A DNA stretch of 64,000 nt from Arachis hypogaea (GCF_003086295.3 NC_092039.1:66669649-66733648), one strand, 5' to 3'; positions 30,087-42,931 are shown, counted from the first letter of the stretch. A program made the numbers and translations. The notes: generated by a model not told the origin, from the letters alone.

Positions 30087-32394
30087 ATGAGCAGGAGCAA
30101 GGACAAGGACATTCTTGTTGAAGCAGATCTTGAACTTGAAAGGACTCTGAAGAAGAAACTAAGAGAAACTAAAGCACAAAAATTCAAAGAAAACCTTACA
30201 GAGAATCTCGAAAAAGAAGAAATGGCCGAACCCAATAACGATGGTGTAGGCGCAAGGAGGATGCTTGGTGATTATACTACACCCACTTCTATTTTTTATG
30301 GAAGAAGCATCTCAATCCCTACCATTAGAGCAAACAATTTTGAGCTGAAGCCTCAACTAGTTACTCTAATGCAACAGAATTGCAAGTTTCATGGACTTCC
30401 ATCAGAAGATCCCTATCAGTTCTTAACTAAATTCTTGCAGATCTGTGATACTGTTAAGACTAATAGAGTAGATCCTAAAGTCTACAGGCTCATGCTTTTC
30501 CCCTTTGCTGTAAGAGACAGGGCTAGAACATGGTTGGACTCACAACCTAAAGATAGCCTGGACTCTTGGGATAAGCTGGTCACGGCCTTCTTGGCCAAGT
30601 TCTTTCCTTCTCAAAAGCTGAGCAAGCTTAGTGTGGATGTTCAGACCTTCAAACAAAAAGATGGTGAATCCCTCTATGAAGCTTGGGAAAGATACAAGCA
30701 GTTGACCAAAAAGTGTCGTTCTGGCATGCTTTCAGAATGGACCATTTTAGATATCTTCTATGATGGTCTATCTGAGCTTTCTAAGATGTCACTGGACCAT
30801 TCTATAGGTGGATCCATTCACTTAAAGAAAACGCCTGCAGAAGCTCAAGAACTCATTGATATGGTTGCAAATAACCAATTCATGTACACCTCTGAGAGGA
30901 ATCATGTGAATAATGGGATGCCTCAGAAAAGGGGAGTTCTTGAAATTGATACTCTGAATGCCATATTGGCTTAGAACAAAATGTTGACTCAAGAAGTCAA
31001 CATGATTTCTCAGAGTCTGAATGGATGGCAAAATGCATCCAACAGTACTAAAGAGGCATCTTCTGAAGAAGAAGCTTATGATCATGAGAACCCTGCAATG
31101 GCAGAGGTAAATTACATAGGTGAACCCTATGGAAATACCTATAATTCCTCATGGAGAAATCATCCAAATTTCTCATGGAAGGATCAACAAAAGCCTCAAC
31201 AAGGCTTTAATAATGGTGGAAGAAACAGGTTTAGCAATGACAAGCCTTTTCCATCATCTTCTCAGCAACAGACAGAAAATTCTGAGCAGAGCCCCTCTAG
31301 CTTAGCAAACATAGTCTCTAATCTATCTAAGGCCACTTTAAGTTTCATGAGTGAAACAAGGTTCTCCATTAGGAATTTGGAGGAACAAGTGGGTCAGTTG
31401 AGTAAAAAAATCACTAAAACTCCTCCTAGTACTCTCCCAAGCAATACATAAGAGAATCCCAAAAGAGAGTGCAAGGCCATTGATATAATCAATATGGCCG
31501 AATGCCTAAAGGAGGAGAAGGACGTGAATCCCAGTGAGGAAGACCTCCTGGGACTTCCTTTGAACAAAAAGGAGTTCCAAACTGAGGAACCTAAGGAATC
31601 TGAGGCTCACCTAGAGACCATAGAGATCCCATTGAACCTCCTTTCACCATTCATGAGCTCTGAGAACTATTCTTCCTCGAAAGGGGATGAAGATATAATT
31701 GAAGAGCAAGTTGCTCAATATCTAAGAGCCATCATGAAGCTGAATGCCAAGTTGTTTGGTAATGAGACTTGGAAATGTGAACCTCCCTTGCTCATTAGTG
31801 AACTAGATACATGGGTTCAGCAAACTCTACCTCAAAAGAAACAAGATCCTGGTAAATTATTAATATCATGTACCATAGGCACCATGACCTTTGAGAAGGC
31901 TCTGTGTGACCTGGGGTTAGGTATAAATCTTATGCCACTCTCTGTAATGGAGAAGCTGGGGATCTTTGAGGTACAAGCTGCAAGAATCTCATTAGAGATG
32001 GCAGACAAGTCAGTAAAATAAGCTTATGTATTGGTAGAGGACGTGTTAGTGAAGCCTAAAGGCCTTTACATCGCTGCTGATTTCATAATATTAGACACTG
32101 GGAAGAATGAGAATGAATCGATCATTCTTGGAAGACCCTTCCTAGCCACAGCAGGAGCTGTGATTGATGTTGACAGAGGAAAGCTAGTCCTTCAATTGAA
32201 TGGGGACTACCTTGTGTTTAAAGCTCAAGGATGAAAAGCTTCTCTCAATACAAAGTCAAACAAGGCCCCCACAGTCAAACTCTAAGTTTGGTGTTGGGAG
32301 GCCACAACCAAACTCTAAGTTAGGTGTTGAACCCCCACATTCAAACTCTAAGTTTGGTGTTGGGAGGTCCCAACAATGCTCTGATGATCTGTGA
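30087..32394 (+). pseudogene. gag: TE7 gag-protease, several stops
   Basis: Starts MSRSKDKDILVEADLELER. It has the gag domain (TWLDSQPKDSLDSWDKLVT, VQTFKQKDGESLYEAWERYK), YNSSWRNHPNFSW, protease text ALCDLGLGINLMPLSV and IILGRPFLATAGAVID. In-frame stops at 30972 (CAG to TAG), 31449 (GAA to TAA) and 32019 (CAA to TAA). A deletion near 32229 then shifts the frame; the last part (to 32394) again carries NSKFGV repeats, the middle copy mutated to NSKLGV. In the protease the usual DLGSS reads DLGLG, so activity would be doubtful even if restored. Confidence 0.88.
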
Positions 32395-32457
32395 AGCTCC
32401 ATGAGAGCTGACTGTCAAGCTATTGACATTAAAGAAGTGCTTATTGAGAGGCAACCC
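32395..32457 (+). promoter_or_regulatory. Post-gag tandem hairpins (TE7)
   Basis: Straight after the gag TGA: AGCTC-CATGA-GAGCT (32395-32409), then TGTCAA-GCTA-TTGACA (32413-32428), then AAGTGCTTATTGAGAGGCAACCC. The first stem differs from TE4 by a paired change that keeps pairing. Confidence 0.7.
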
Positions 32458-32597
32458 AATTTTTATTTATCTATATTTCTATTGTTCTTTTATGTTTAAT
32501 TAGGTATATGATCAAGTGGAGTCACAAAACAATTGCAAAAATTAAAAACAGAATCAAAAACAGTAGAAGAAACAGCACACCCTGAAGGAAGAGCTTA

Positions 32598-32840
32598 CTG
32601 GCATTTAAATGCCAGTAAGGAGCATATGGCTGGCGTTCAACACCAAAACAGAGCATGAAGGTGGCGTTGAACGCCAGAAACAAGCAACAGTCTGGCATTT
32701 AAACGCCAGGATTGCACCCTGAAGAGAGCTGGCATTAAATCCCAGAAACAAGCATAGAGCTGGCATTTAACGCCAGAAACAAGCATAGAGCTGGCGTTAA
32801 ACGCCATAAACAAGCATCAGTCTGGCGTTAAATGCTAGGA
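32598..32840 (+). repeat. Palindrome array GGCGTTxAACGCC (TE7 internal)
   Basis: Eight units such as CTGGCATTTAAACGCCAG and CTGGCGTTAAACGCCA spaced by AAACAAGCA-like text. Many units have lost CG by transition (GGCATT). Confidence 0.88.
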
Positions 32841-33291
32841 TTGCATGCAGATGGCATTTTACACACCTAGAGGGTGCAGGGATGAGAAATCCTTGACACC
32901 TCAGGATCTGTGGACCCCACAAGATCACCTCAGGATCTGTGGACCCCACAGGATCCTCACCTACCTTCTCCCTCTCTCTCACACATTTTTATAACACTCT
33001 TCCCCAAACATCATTCACCAATCACCTCAATCACTCTTCCCCATCACCTCTTCACCACTCACATCCATCCTTTCTTCCCCATAAACCCTACCTACCTTCA
33101 GATTCAAAATCTCTTTCCCACCCAAACTCACCCTAAATGACCGAATCCTTACCCCTCTCTCTCCACTATATAAACCCCCCATCCTTCTTCATTTTCACAC
33201 AACACCACCCTCTCTTCTCCCCTTAGGCCGAAACCTACACCACTCTCCCTCTCCTCCATCTCTTCTTCTTCTTCATCTATTCTTTCTTCTT

Positions 33292-33326
33292 TTGCTCGAG
33301 GGAGAGCAACATTCTAAGTTTGGTGT
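33292..33326 (+). promoter_or_regulatory. Hairpin plus polypurine-like motif upstream of ORF2 (TE7)
   Basis: TTGCTC(G)-AGGG-(A)GAGCAA, where the innermost pair has decayed to G-A, then CATTCTAAGTTTGGTGTGG. About 40 bases before the ORF2 ATG. Confidence 0.75.
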
Positions 33327-33364
33327 GGTAAAAGCATAGCTTTTTTGTTTTTCCATAACCATTG

Positions 33365-34519
33365 ATGGCACCTAAGGCCGGAGAAACCTCTAGAAAGAGG
33401 AAAGGGAAGACAAAATCTTTCACCCCCGAGTCATGGGAGATGGAGAGATTCATCTCAAAAGCCCACCAAGACCACTTCTATGATGTTGTGGCCAAGAAGA
33501 AGGTGATCCCTGAGGTCCCTTTCATGCTCAAGAAAAATGAGTATCTGGAGATTCGACATGAGATCCAAAGAAGAGGTTGGGAAGTTCTTACCAACCCCAT
33601 TCAACAAGTTAGAATCTTAATGGTTCAAGAGTTCTATGCCAATGCATGGATCACTAGGAACCATGATCAAAGTATGAACCTGAATCCAAAGAATTATCTT
33701 ACAATGGTTTGGGGGAAATGCTTAGATTTCAGTCTGGAAAATATAAGGTTGGCATTCAACTTACCTATGATGCAAGAAGACGCACGCCCCTACACTAGAA
33801 GGGTCAAATTTGATCAAAGGTTGGACCAAGTCCTCATGGACATATGTGTAGAAGGAGCTCAATGGAAAAGAGACTCAAAAGGCAAGCCGATTTAATTGAA
33901 AAGACTAGACCATAAGCCTGTGGCTAGAGGATGGTTGGAGTTCATCCAACACTCCATCATCCCCACTAGCAACCGATCCGAAGTAACTGTGGATCGGGCC
34001 ATCATGATCCATTGCATCATGATTTGAGAGGAAGTAGAAGTTCATGAAGTCTTCTCTCTAGAACTCTACAAAGTAGCCGAAAAGCCCTCCACCATGGCAA
34101 GGCTAGCTTTTCCTCATCTCATTTGCCATCTATGCTACTTAGCTGGAGTTATCATAGAAGCAGATATCCTCATTGAAGAGGACAAACCCATCACTAAGAA
34201 GAGGATGGAGCAAAAAAGAGAGCCTATTCATGGATCTCAATAGACGCATGAGGAAGCTCATCATCAAGAAATCCCTGAGATGCCTCAAGGAATGCATTTT
34301 CCTTCAAACAACTATTGGGAACAACTCAACACTTCTCTAGAAGGATTGAGTCATGACATGAACCAATTAAGGGTGGAACACCAAGAACACTCCATCATTC
34401 TCAATGAGATTAGAGAAGATCAAAGAGCTATGAGGGAGGAGCAACAAAGGCAATGAAGAGACATAGAGGAGCTCAAGAACACCATTGGTCCTTCAAGGAG
34501 AAGGCGCCACCATCACTAA
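33365..34519 (+). pseudogene. TE7 ORF2, four in-frame stops
   Basis: Same product as TE10 ORF2: basic start MAPKAGETSRKRKGKTKS, domain with ESWEMERFISKAHQDHFYDV, VQEFYANAWITRNHDQSMN, DFSLENIRLAFNLPMMQE, KPVARGWLEFIQHSIIPTS and the C-terminal coiled coil (LRVEHQEHSIILNEIREDQR). Stops at 33893 and 34025, at about 34240 and at about 34453; two look like CAA to TAA or GGA to TGA. Frame otherwise held to RRRHHH and TAA at 34517. Confidence 0.85.
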
Positions 34520-35586
34520 GGTGGACTCATTCCTTAACTTCCTTGTTCTTATCTCTCTATTTTTTGGTTTTTGAACTTCATGTTTGTCTATGTTTGTGTC
34601 TTTATTACATGATCATTAGTGTCTAGTAACTATGTCATAAGGCTATTAATAATTCCATGAATCCTTCACCTTTCTTAAATTAAAAATGTTTTTAATACAA
34701 AAGAACAAGAAGTACATGAGTTTCGAATTCATCCTTGAATTTAGTTTAATTATATTGATGTGGTGACAATACTTTTTGTTCTCTGAATGAATGCGTAAAC
34801 AGTGCATATTTTTTATCTTGTTGTTTATGAATGTTAAAATTGTTAGCTCTTGAAAGAATGATGAACAAGAGAAATGTTATTGATAATGTGAAAAATCATA
34901 AAATTGATTCTGGAAGCAAGAAAAAGCAGTGAATAACAAAAGCATGCGAAAAAAAGTGGCAAAAAAAATCTTAAGAAAGAAAAAGTAAAAGCAAGCAGAA
35001 AAAGCCAATAGCCCTTAAAACCAAAAGACAAGGGTAAAAAGGATCCAAGGCTTTGAGCATCAATAGATAGGAGGGCCCAAGGAAATAAATCCAGGCCTAA
35101 GCGGCTAAATCAAGCTGTCCCTAACCATGTACTTGTGGCATGCAGGTCCAAGTGAAAAGCTTGAGACTGAGTGGTTAAAGTCGTGGTTCAAAGCAAAAAG
35201 AGTGTGCTTAAGAGCTCTGGACACCTCTAACTAGGGATTTTAGCAAAGTTGAGTCACAATTTGAAAAGGTTCACCCAGTCATGTGTCTGTGGCATTTATG
35301 TATCCAGTGGTAATATTGGAAACCAAAGTGCTTAGGGCCACGGCCAAGACTCATAAAAGTAGTTGTGTTCAAGAATCAACATACTTAACTAGGAGAATCA
35401 ATAACACTATCTGAACTCTGAATTTCTAGAGATCCCAATCATTCTAAACTTCAAAGGATAAAGTGAGATGCCAAAACTGTTCAGAAGCAAAAAGCTACAA
35501 GTCCCGCTCATCTAATTAGAACTAATATTCATTGATATTTTGAGATATATAGTATATTCTCTTCTTTTCATCCTATTTGATTTTTA
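34520..35586 (+). other. TE7 3' non-coding tail
   Basis: Conserved with the TE4 tail phrase by phrase; no coding frame. A purine tract at 34948-35003 lies about 620 bases before the 3' LTR. Confidence 0.75.
34948..35003 (+). repeat. Internal purine tract (TE7)
   Basis: A/G-rich stretch with GTGGC and TCTT breaks, aligned with the tract of TE4. Confidence 0.72.
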
Positions 35587-35624
35587 GTTGCTTGGGGACA
35601 AGCAACAATTTAAGTTTGGTGTTG
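35587..35624 (+). promoter_or_regulatory. Hairpin plus polypurine tract at the 3' LTR of TE7
   Basis: GTTGCTTG-GGGA-CAAGCAAC (35587-35606), then AATTTAAGTTTGGTGTTG up to the LTR start at 35625. Confidence 0.85.
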
Positions 35625-37275
35625 TGATGAGCGGATAATTTATACGCTTTTTGGCATTGTTTTTAGGTAGTTTTTAGTAGGATCTAGCTACTTTTAGGGA
35701 TGTTTTTATTAGTTTTATGCAAAATTCACATTTCTGGACTTTACTATGAGTTTGTGTGCTTTTTTGTGATTTCAGGTATTTTTTGGCTGAAATTGAGGGA
35801 CCTGAGCAAAAATCTAATTCAGGCTGAAAAAGGACTGCTGATGCTGTTGGATTCTGACCTCCTTGCACTCGAGACGGCTTTTCTGGAGCTACTAAACCCC
35901 AAATGGCGCGCTCACAATTTCGTTGGAAAGTAGACATCTAGGGCTTTCCAGCAATATATAATAGTCCATACTTTGTTTGATCTTAGACGATGCAAACTGG
36001 CGTTCAACGCCAGCTCCATGCTGCATTCTGGAGTAAAAAGCAAGAAACACGTCACAAACCAGAGTTAAACGCCAAAAACACGTTACAACTTGGCGTTTGA
36101 CCCCAAGAGAAGCCTTTTCACATGTAAAGTGCAAGCTCAACCCAAGCACACACCAAAGTGGGCCCCGGAAGTGGATTTCTGCACTTAGACTTATTTTTAT
36201 AAACCCTAGTAGCTAAGTTTAGTATAAATAGAACTTTTTACTATTGTACTAGGCGTCTTTGACCAAGTCTTATCTTTGGATTGTCTTTTGATCCTTTGAT
36301 CATATTTTGGGGGCTGGACTCACGGCCATGCCTGGACCTTTATCACTTATGTATTTTCAACGGTGGAGTTTCTACACACCATAGATTAAGGTGTGGAGCT
36401 TTGCTATTCCTCGAGTATTAATGCAATTACTATTATTCTTCTATTCAATTAAGCTTATTCTTATTCTAAGATATTCGCTTCACTTCAACATGATGAATTT
36501 GATGATCTATGACACTCTTCATCATTCTCACCTATAAATGCGTGCCTGACAACCACTCCCGTTCTACCTTAGATCGAGCGCATATCTCTTGGATTCCTTA
36601 ATCAGAATCTTCATGGTATAAGCTAGAATCCATTGGCAGCATTCTTGAGAATCCGGAAAGTCTAAACCTTGTATGTGGAATTCCGAGTAGGATTTAGGGA
36701 TTGAATGACTATGACGAGCTTCAAACTCACGAGTGTTGGGCGTAGTGACAAACACAAAAGAATCACTGGATTCTATTTCGACATGATCGAGAACCGACAG
36801 ATGATTAGCCGTGCTGTGACAATGCATTTGGACCATTTTCACTGAGAGGATGGGAAGTAGCCATCGACAACGGTGATGCCCTACATACAGCTTGCCATAG
36901 AAAGGAGTAAGAATGATTGGATGAAAGCAGTAGGAAAGCAGAGATTCAGAAGGAACAAAGCATCTCCATACACTTGTCTGAAATTCCCACCAATGATTTA
37001 CATAAGTATCTCTATCTCTATTTTATTCTTTATGTATCTTTATATTCAAAAACCATTATAACCATTTGAATCCTCCTAACTGAGATTTACAAGATGACCA
37101 TAGCTTGCTTCATACCAACAATCTCTGTGGGATCGACCCTTACTCACGTAAGGTATTACTTGGACGACCCAGTGCACTTGCTGGTTAGTTGTGTGAAGTT
37201 GTGACAAACTGTGATTCACATTTGAGAGCTCCAAGTCTTTGGTGCCATTGTTGATGATCAGAATTTTGTGCACCA
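35625..37275 (+). repeat. TE7 3' LTR
   Basis: 1651 bases, TGATGAGCGG to TTGTGCACCA; TATA box TATAAATAG at 36223-36231; GGCGTT-type units at about 36000-36110. Confidence 0.9.
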
Positions 37276-38073
37276 ATTTATCAAATGTTAGACCTTATGC
37301 ATTGATGTCCTTGTATATAGTTTGAAAGAAAGAAAAATGAGAAAAGCAAAAAGAAAAAAAATTAATATGAAAAAAAAGGGGGAAAAGAAAGAAAAAATAT
37401 ATAGAAAAAAAGAAAGAAAAAGAAAAGCAATAAAAGGGGACAAAATGCCCCAAAGCGAAGTTCAATAAAAATCAATGCATATGTGTTGTGAAGTGAAAAG
37501 AAAATGCATGAGTATGTGAAGAAGTGAAGAATGGGTAGTTAGGTTAGCACCTAATTGTATAGGTTGTCATATAGGTTAGGTGGAAAGCTTAGGCTAATCA
37601 AAGATTCAAATTATAGTCCACTTAACCATATTTGACACTACTTTGACCCTAGCCCCATTACAACCTTTGAGAAAGTCCTCATGATATTTGTATGCATGCA
37701 TTGAATGATTGTTGATTGTTAGATGAAGAACAAATCTTGGAAAGCATGATTAGGGTAGAATTGAGTGAATCAACCCCAAACACTTGAGTGACTAGAGCAG
37801 ATACACATCAGGTGAGGATTCGATTGCTCAATTACACATTTATACCATGATAATTCAATACAATTTGTAAATCTTTTTGATAATTCAATACAATTATGGG
37901 TTTGGTTCGATTGGATTCCTATTGCTCTAGCCCCTATGCTTACATATGTTTTCTTGGAGGTTGATTTGTTTTGAACAAGTGATTGTATTCATATACATAG
38001 TTGCAATTAGATAGGTTGCATATAGTTTAGTTGTATTGAATAAATGTCATACCCCTTGTTTCCTTCATTGATT
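37276..38073 (+). other. TE6 3' non-coding tail
   Basis: No coding frame. A purine tract covers 37321-37440, followed by GGGGACAAAATGCCCC. The same phrases are found in reverse in TE3 around 16760-16800. It contains CCATTACAACCTTTGA, matched in reverse by the TE3 text next to the TE4 insertion point. Confidence 0.7.
37321..37440 (+). repeat. Internal purine tract (TE6)
   Basis: About 120 bases, nearly all A and G, about 670 bases before the 3' LTR at 38112. Confidence 0.8.
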
Positions 38074-38111
38074 TAGCATGAGGACATGCTATTGTTTAAA
38101 TGTGGGGAGGT
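38074..38111 (+). promoter_or_regulatory. Hairpin plus polypurine tract at the 3' LTR of TE6
   Basis: TAGCATG-AGGA-CATGCTA (38074-38091), then TTGTTTAAATGTGGGGAGGT and the LTR start TGATAAATC at 38112. Perfect 7-bp stem. Confidence 0.82.
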
Positions 38112-38862
38112 TGATAAATCCCATTTTTTGGGATTATCTTGTGCTTAATTTAGGGGATTTTATCACTTTTTTCCCACATTTATTCAATGAAATGGCATGG
38201 TTTCATGATTGTCTCCTAATTTGCGCTTAAGTGTGAAAACATGCTTTTTAGGCCCTTGATTGATAATTTTGATTCACCTTTGATTCTACTAGATGCCTTG
38301 ATGTTTTTGTTAAGTGAATTCAGGTTGGGAAGGCCAAGAATGGATCAAAGAAATGAAGAGAAAAGCATGCAAAGTGGAGAAATAATGGAAAACAATGATT
38401 TGGGATGCTGAGATCGATGCGCACGAGCAGGAGACGCGCACGCGTGGAATTGGAGTCACATGGCGATGCGTACGCGTGACCCACATGTACGTGTCAATGC
38501 TTGCACGTGACTTCATTAAAGTGAAAATGTTGAGGACAAATTCTGGGCTTCCCAGGCCCAAATCCAACTCATTTCTGATGCTATTAAACCCAAGGATTGA
38601 AAAAGTTAGGAGCAATTAATTACCAATTAGCACATAGTTTAGTTTTAGTGGGAGTTTAGAGGTAGTTTCTAGAGAGAGTAGCTCTACCTTCTATGTAGAA
38701 TTAGGATTAGGATTAGGTTTAATTCTTCTCTTAGATCTACGTTTAATTCATACTTTGATTTACTTTTCTTCTTTAATTCCTTGTTCTTCTACCTTTTCTT
38801 TCTCTAGTTTAGCATTTAATTCTTGTAATTCTTTACTTTGTTGTTGATACACATTTGTTCCT
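38112..38862 (+). repeat. TE6 3' LTR, left 751 bases
   Basis: Starts TGATAAATCCC. It has a small palindrome cluster at 38412-38512 (ACGCGCACGCGTGG, GCGTACGCGTGAC, CATGTACGTG). Interrupted at 38863 by TE8; the last five bases TTCCT would be its target duplication, with the partner outside the window. Confidence 0.72.
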
Positions 38863-40585
38863 TGGTACACAAAATCGTGATACACAACTTCGTGCAGCTG
38901 ACCAGCATGTGCACTGGGTCGTCCAAGTAATACCTTATGTGAGTAAGGGTCGATCCCACGGAGATTGTCGGCTTGAAGCAAGCTATGGTCATCTTGTAAA
39001 TCTCAGTCAGGCGGATTCAATTGGTTATGAAACTTTGATAATTAAAAGATAAATAAACATAAAATAAAGATAGAGATACTTATATAATTCATTGGTGGGA
39101 ATTTCAGATAAGCGTATGGAGATGCATTATTTCTTCTGAATCTCTGCTTTCCTACTGCCTTCATTCAATCATTCGAACTTCTTTCCATGGCAAGTTGTAT
39201 GTTGGGGATCACCGTTGTCAATGGCTACCTCCCATCCTCTTAGTGAAAATGGTCCTCTACGGTTTCTGTACGGCTAATCAACTGTCGGATTTCTTGTCTC
39301 GGATGAAACATACCAGGCACAGCTACTGCATGGCTAATCAGATGTCGGTTCTCGATTGTGTCAAAATAAGATCCAATGATCCTTTTGTGCACTGTCGCTG
39401 CGCCCCACAGTCACGAGTTTGAAGCTCTTCATAGTCATCCCTTCCCAGATCCTACTCGGAATACCACAGACAAGGTTTAGACTTTTCGAATCTCAGGAAT
39501 GCTGCCAATTGTTTCTAGCATATACCACGAAGGTTCTAATCTCAGATTCAGATGCCCCAATGTTAGAGGGGAAACAATGTGAATCATTGATTAGAGTCCC
39601 AAGAGATATGCATTCAAGCTTGTTTTCATGTAGAACGGAAGTGTTTGTCAGGCACGCGTTCATAAGTGAGAATGGTGATGAGTGTCACTTGATCATCACA
39701 TTCATCATGTTCTTGTGTGTGAATGAATATCTTGGAATAAGAATAAGCTTGAATTGAATAGAAGAACAATAGTACTTTGCATTAATACTTGAGGAACAGC
39801 AAAGCTCCACACCTTAATCTATGAGGTATAGAAACTCCACCGTTGAAAATACATAAGAGATAATGGTGTTCATTGGTTTCGGCCCCAGAGAGGGAACTAG
39901 AATAACCAAGACCTAGGTCTAAGGACTAAACGTCCAAAACATTTCCCAAAGATTGTCAGTACAATAGTAAAAAGTCCTATTTATACTAAACTAGTTACTA
40001 GGGTTACAGAAATAAGTAAATGATGCAGAAATCCACTTCGGGGCCCACTTGGTGTGTGCTTGGGCTGAGCATTGAAGCTTTCATGTGTAGAGACTTTTCT
40101 TGGAGTTAAACGCCAGCTTTTATGCTAGTTTGGGCGTTTAACTCTAGCTTTTATCTTGTTTCTGGTGTTTAATGCCAGAAATGGGTAGGAAGTTGGCGTT
40201 TGAACGCCAGTTTGCATCATCAAAACTCGGGCAAAGTATAGACAATTATATATTGCTGGAAAGCCCAGGATGTCTACTTTTCAACACTACTGAGAGCGCG
40301 CCAATTGGGTTTCTGTAGCTCCAGAAAATCCATTTTGAGTGCAGGGAGGTCAGAATCCAACGACATCTGCATACCTTTTTCAGCCTCTGAATCAGATTTT
40401 TGCTCAGGTCTCTCAATTTCAGCCAGAAAATACCTGAAATCACAGAAAAACATAAAAACTCATAGTAAAGTCTATAAATGTGATTTTTGCTTAAAAACTA
40501 ATAAAAATATACTAAAAAGTAGCTAGATCCTACTAAAAACTACCTAAAAACAATGCCAAAAAGCGTATAAATTATCTACTCATCA
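38863..40585 (-). repeat. TE8 3' LTR
   Basis: 1723 bases, TGATGAGTAG to the TACCA-type end on the minus strand. Palindrome units at 40100-40215, TATA box TATAAATA (minus) at 39978-39985, U5 hairpin near 38935-38955. Confidence 0.85.
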
Positions 40586-40623
40586 CAACACCAAACTTAA
40601 ATTGTTGCTTGTCCCCAAGCAAC
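40586..40623 (-). promoter_or_regulatory. Hairpin plus polypurine tract at the 3' LTR of TE8
   Basis: Minus strand: GTTGCTTG-GGGA-CAAGCAAC (40623-40604), then AATTTAAGTTTGGTGTTG to the LTR. Confidence 0.85.
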
Positions 40624-41701
40624 TAAAAACAAATTAGAATAAAAAGAAGAGAATATTCAATGAATCTCACAATATCAGTGAAACTTAGTCCCAATTAGAT
40701 GAGCGGGGCTAGTAGCTTTTTGCTTCTGAACAGTTTTGGCATCTCACTTTATCCTTTGAAATTCAGAATGATTGGTATCTATAGGAATTCAGAATTTAGA
40801 TAGTGTTATTGATTCTCCTAGCTCAGTATGTTGATTCTTGAACACAACTACTTTGTGAGTCTTGGTCGTGACCTTAAGCACTTTGTTTTCTAGTATTATC
40901 ACCCGATACATAAATGCCATAGACATATTACTGGGTGAACCTTTTCAGATTGTGACTTAGCTTCGCTAAAGTCCCCAATTAGAGGTGTCCAGAGTTCTTA
41001 AGCACACTCTTTTTTCTTTGGATCACGACTTTAACCACTCAGTGTCAAGCTTTTCACTTGGACCTTCATGCCACAAACACATGGTTAGGGACAACTTGGT
41101 TTAGCCACTTAGGCCAGGATTTTATTCCTTTGGCCCTTCTATCCATTAATGCTCAAAGGCTTGGATCTTTTCTACCCTTGCCTTTTGGTTTAAAGGGCTA
41201 TTGGCTTTTTCTGCTTGCCTTTTCTTTTTCTTTCTTTTTCTTTTTCACCATTTTTTTCTTCTTTTTTTTTTCACAAGCTTTGTTATTCACTGCTTTTTCT
41301 TGCTTCAAGAATCAATTTCATGATTTTTCAGATTATCAATATCATTTTTTTGTTCATCATTCTTTCAAGAGCCAACAATTTTAACATTCATAAACTTCAC
41401 CATCAAAAACATGCATTGTTCAAGCATTCATCCAGAAAACAAAAAGTATTCCCACCACATCAAACTAATTAAACTAATTTCAAGATAAAAATTGAAATTC
41501 AAGTACTTCTTGTTCTTTTGTAATTAGGAACATTTTTTTATTTAAGAAAGGTGAAAGATTCATGGAATTATTCATAGCTTTAAGACATAGACACTAGACA
41601 CTAATGATCATGTAGTAAAGACACAAAACATAGTAAAACATAAAGCTCAAATCCAAAAACAGAAAGACAAATAGACAAAGAGATTAAGGAACGGGTCCAC
41701 C
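40624..41701 (-). other. TE8 3' non-coding tail
   Basis: Counterpart of the TE4 and TE7 tails in reverse; no coding frame. Purine tract (minus strand) at 41204-41273, about 630 bases from the LTR. Confidence 0.72.
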
Positions 41702-42857
41702 TTAGTGAGGGTGGCGTCTTCTTCCTCTTGAAGAACCAATGGTGCTCTTGAGCTCCTCTATGTCTCTTCCTTGCCTTTGTTGCTCTTCCCTCATGGCTCT
41801 TTGATCTTCTCTAATTTCATGGAGAATGATGGAGTGCTCTTGGTGCTCTACCCTTAGTTGGTCCATGTTATAACTCAAGCCTTCCAAAGAGGTGATGAGT
41901 TGCTCCCAATAGTTGTTGTGGACGAAAGTGCATCCCTTGAGGGATCTTAGGGATTTCATGAGGAATTTCCTCATGCTCTTGTTGAGGTCCATGAGTGGGC
42001 TCTCTTGTTTCCTCCATCCTTTTCTTAGTGATGGGCTTGTCCTCCTCAATGAGGATGTCTCCTTATATGACAATCCCAGTCGAATTGCATAGGTGACAAA
42101 TGAGATGAGGAAAGGCTAACCTAGACAAAGTGGAGGACTTGTCAGCTACCTTGTAGAGTTCTAGAGGTATGATCTCATGAACTTCCACTTCCTCTCCAAT
42201 CATGATATTATGGATCATGATGGCCCGATCCACAGTTACTTCGGATCAATTCTTAGTAGGAATGATAGAGCGTTGGATGAACTCCAACCATCCTCTAGCC
42301 ACAGGCTTAAGGTCCGGTCTTCTTAATTGAACCGACTTGCCTCTTAAGTCTCTTTTCCATTGAGCTCCTTCCACACATATGTCCATGAGGACTTGGTCCA
42401 ACCTTTGATCAAAGTTGACCGTTCTAGTGTAGGGGCGTATGTTTTCTCGCATCATTGGCAAGTTGAACACCAACCTTACATTTTTCATACTGAAATCTAA
42501 GTATTTCCCCCGAACCACTGTAAGCCAATTCTTTGGATTCGGGTTCATACTTTGATCATGGTTCCTAGTGATCCATGCATTGGCATAGAATTCTTAAACC
42601 ATTAAGATTCCGACTTGTTGAATGGGGTCGGTGAGAACTTCCGAACCTCTTCTTCGGATCTCAGGTCGGATCTCCGGATACTCATTCCTTTTAAGCATGA
42701 AAGGGACCTCAGGGATCACCTTCTTCTTGGCCACAACTTCATAGAAGTGGTCTTGATGGACCTTTGAGATGAATCTCTCCATCTCCCATGACTCGGAGGT
42801 GGAAGCTTTTGCCTTCCCTTTCCTCTTTCTAGAGGTTTCTCCGGCCTTAGGTGCCAT
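41702..42857 (-). pseudogene. TE8 ORF2, stops and frameshift
   Basis: MAPKAGETSRKRKGKAKAST start, then ESWEMERFISKVHQDHFYEV. First stop near 42594 is CAA to TAA in the VQEFYANAW motif. The frame continues through KPVARGWLEFIQRSIIPT to another stop at 42246. A frameshift follows and the C-terminal coiled coil (LRVEHQEHSIILHEIREDQR) is in another frame ending at 41702. Same protein as TE10 ORF2. Confidence 0.85.
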
Positions 42858-42894
42858 AAATGGTTATGGAAAAACAAAAAGTAATGCTTTTACC

Positions 42895-42931
42895 ACACCA
42901 AACTTAAAAGGTTTGCTCGTCCTCGAGCAAA
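42895..42931 (-). promoter_or_regulatory. Hairpin plus polypurine-like motif upstream of ORF2 (TE8)
   Basis: Minus strand: TTTGCTCG-AGGA-CGAGCAAA (42931-42912), then CCTTTTAAGTTTGGTGTGG, about 40 bases before the ORF2 ATG. Confidence 0.82.

Larger units (their letters stand above)
26879..37275 (+). mobile_element. TE7: complete non-autonomous Athila-type element
   Basis: Two LTRs of equal length (1651 bases), tRNA-Asp-type primer site, AT-rich leader, broken gag-protease, post-gag hairpins, palindrome array, hairpin/polypurine module, broken ORF2, purine tract, hairpin/polypurine module. Flanks are ATTAA (26874-26878) and ATTTA (37276-37280), a target duplication with one change. By eye the LTRs differ more than those of TE4 and TE10, so this is an older insertion. 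No pol. Confidence 0.9.
26761..38862 (+). mobile_element. TE6: relative of TE3, plus strand, split by TE7
   Basis: Visible parts: 26761-26878, then (after TE7) a non-coding tail with a purine tract, hairpin/polypurine module and the first 751 bases of a 3' LTR, interrupted by TE8 at 38863. Its text matches TE3 read backwards (for example ACAAAATGCCCC next to the purine tract). Its 5' part is cut off by TE5. No coding frame remains. Confidence 0.72.
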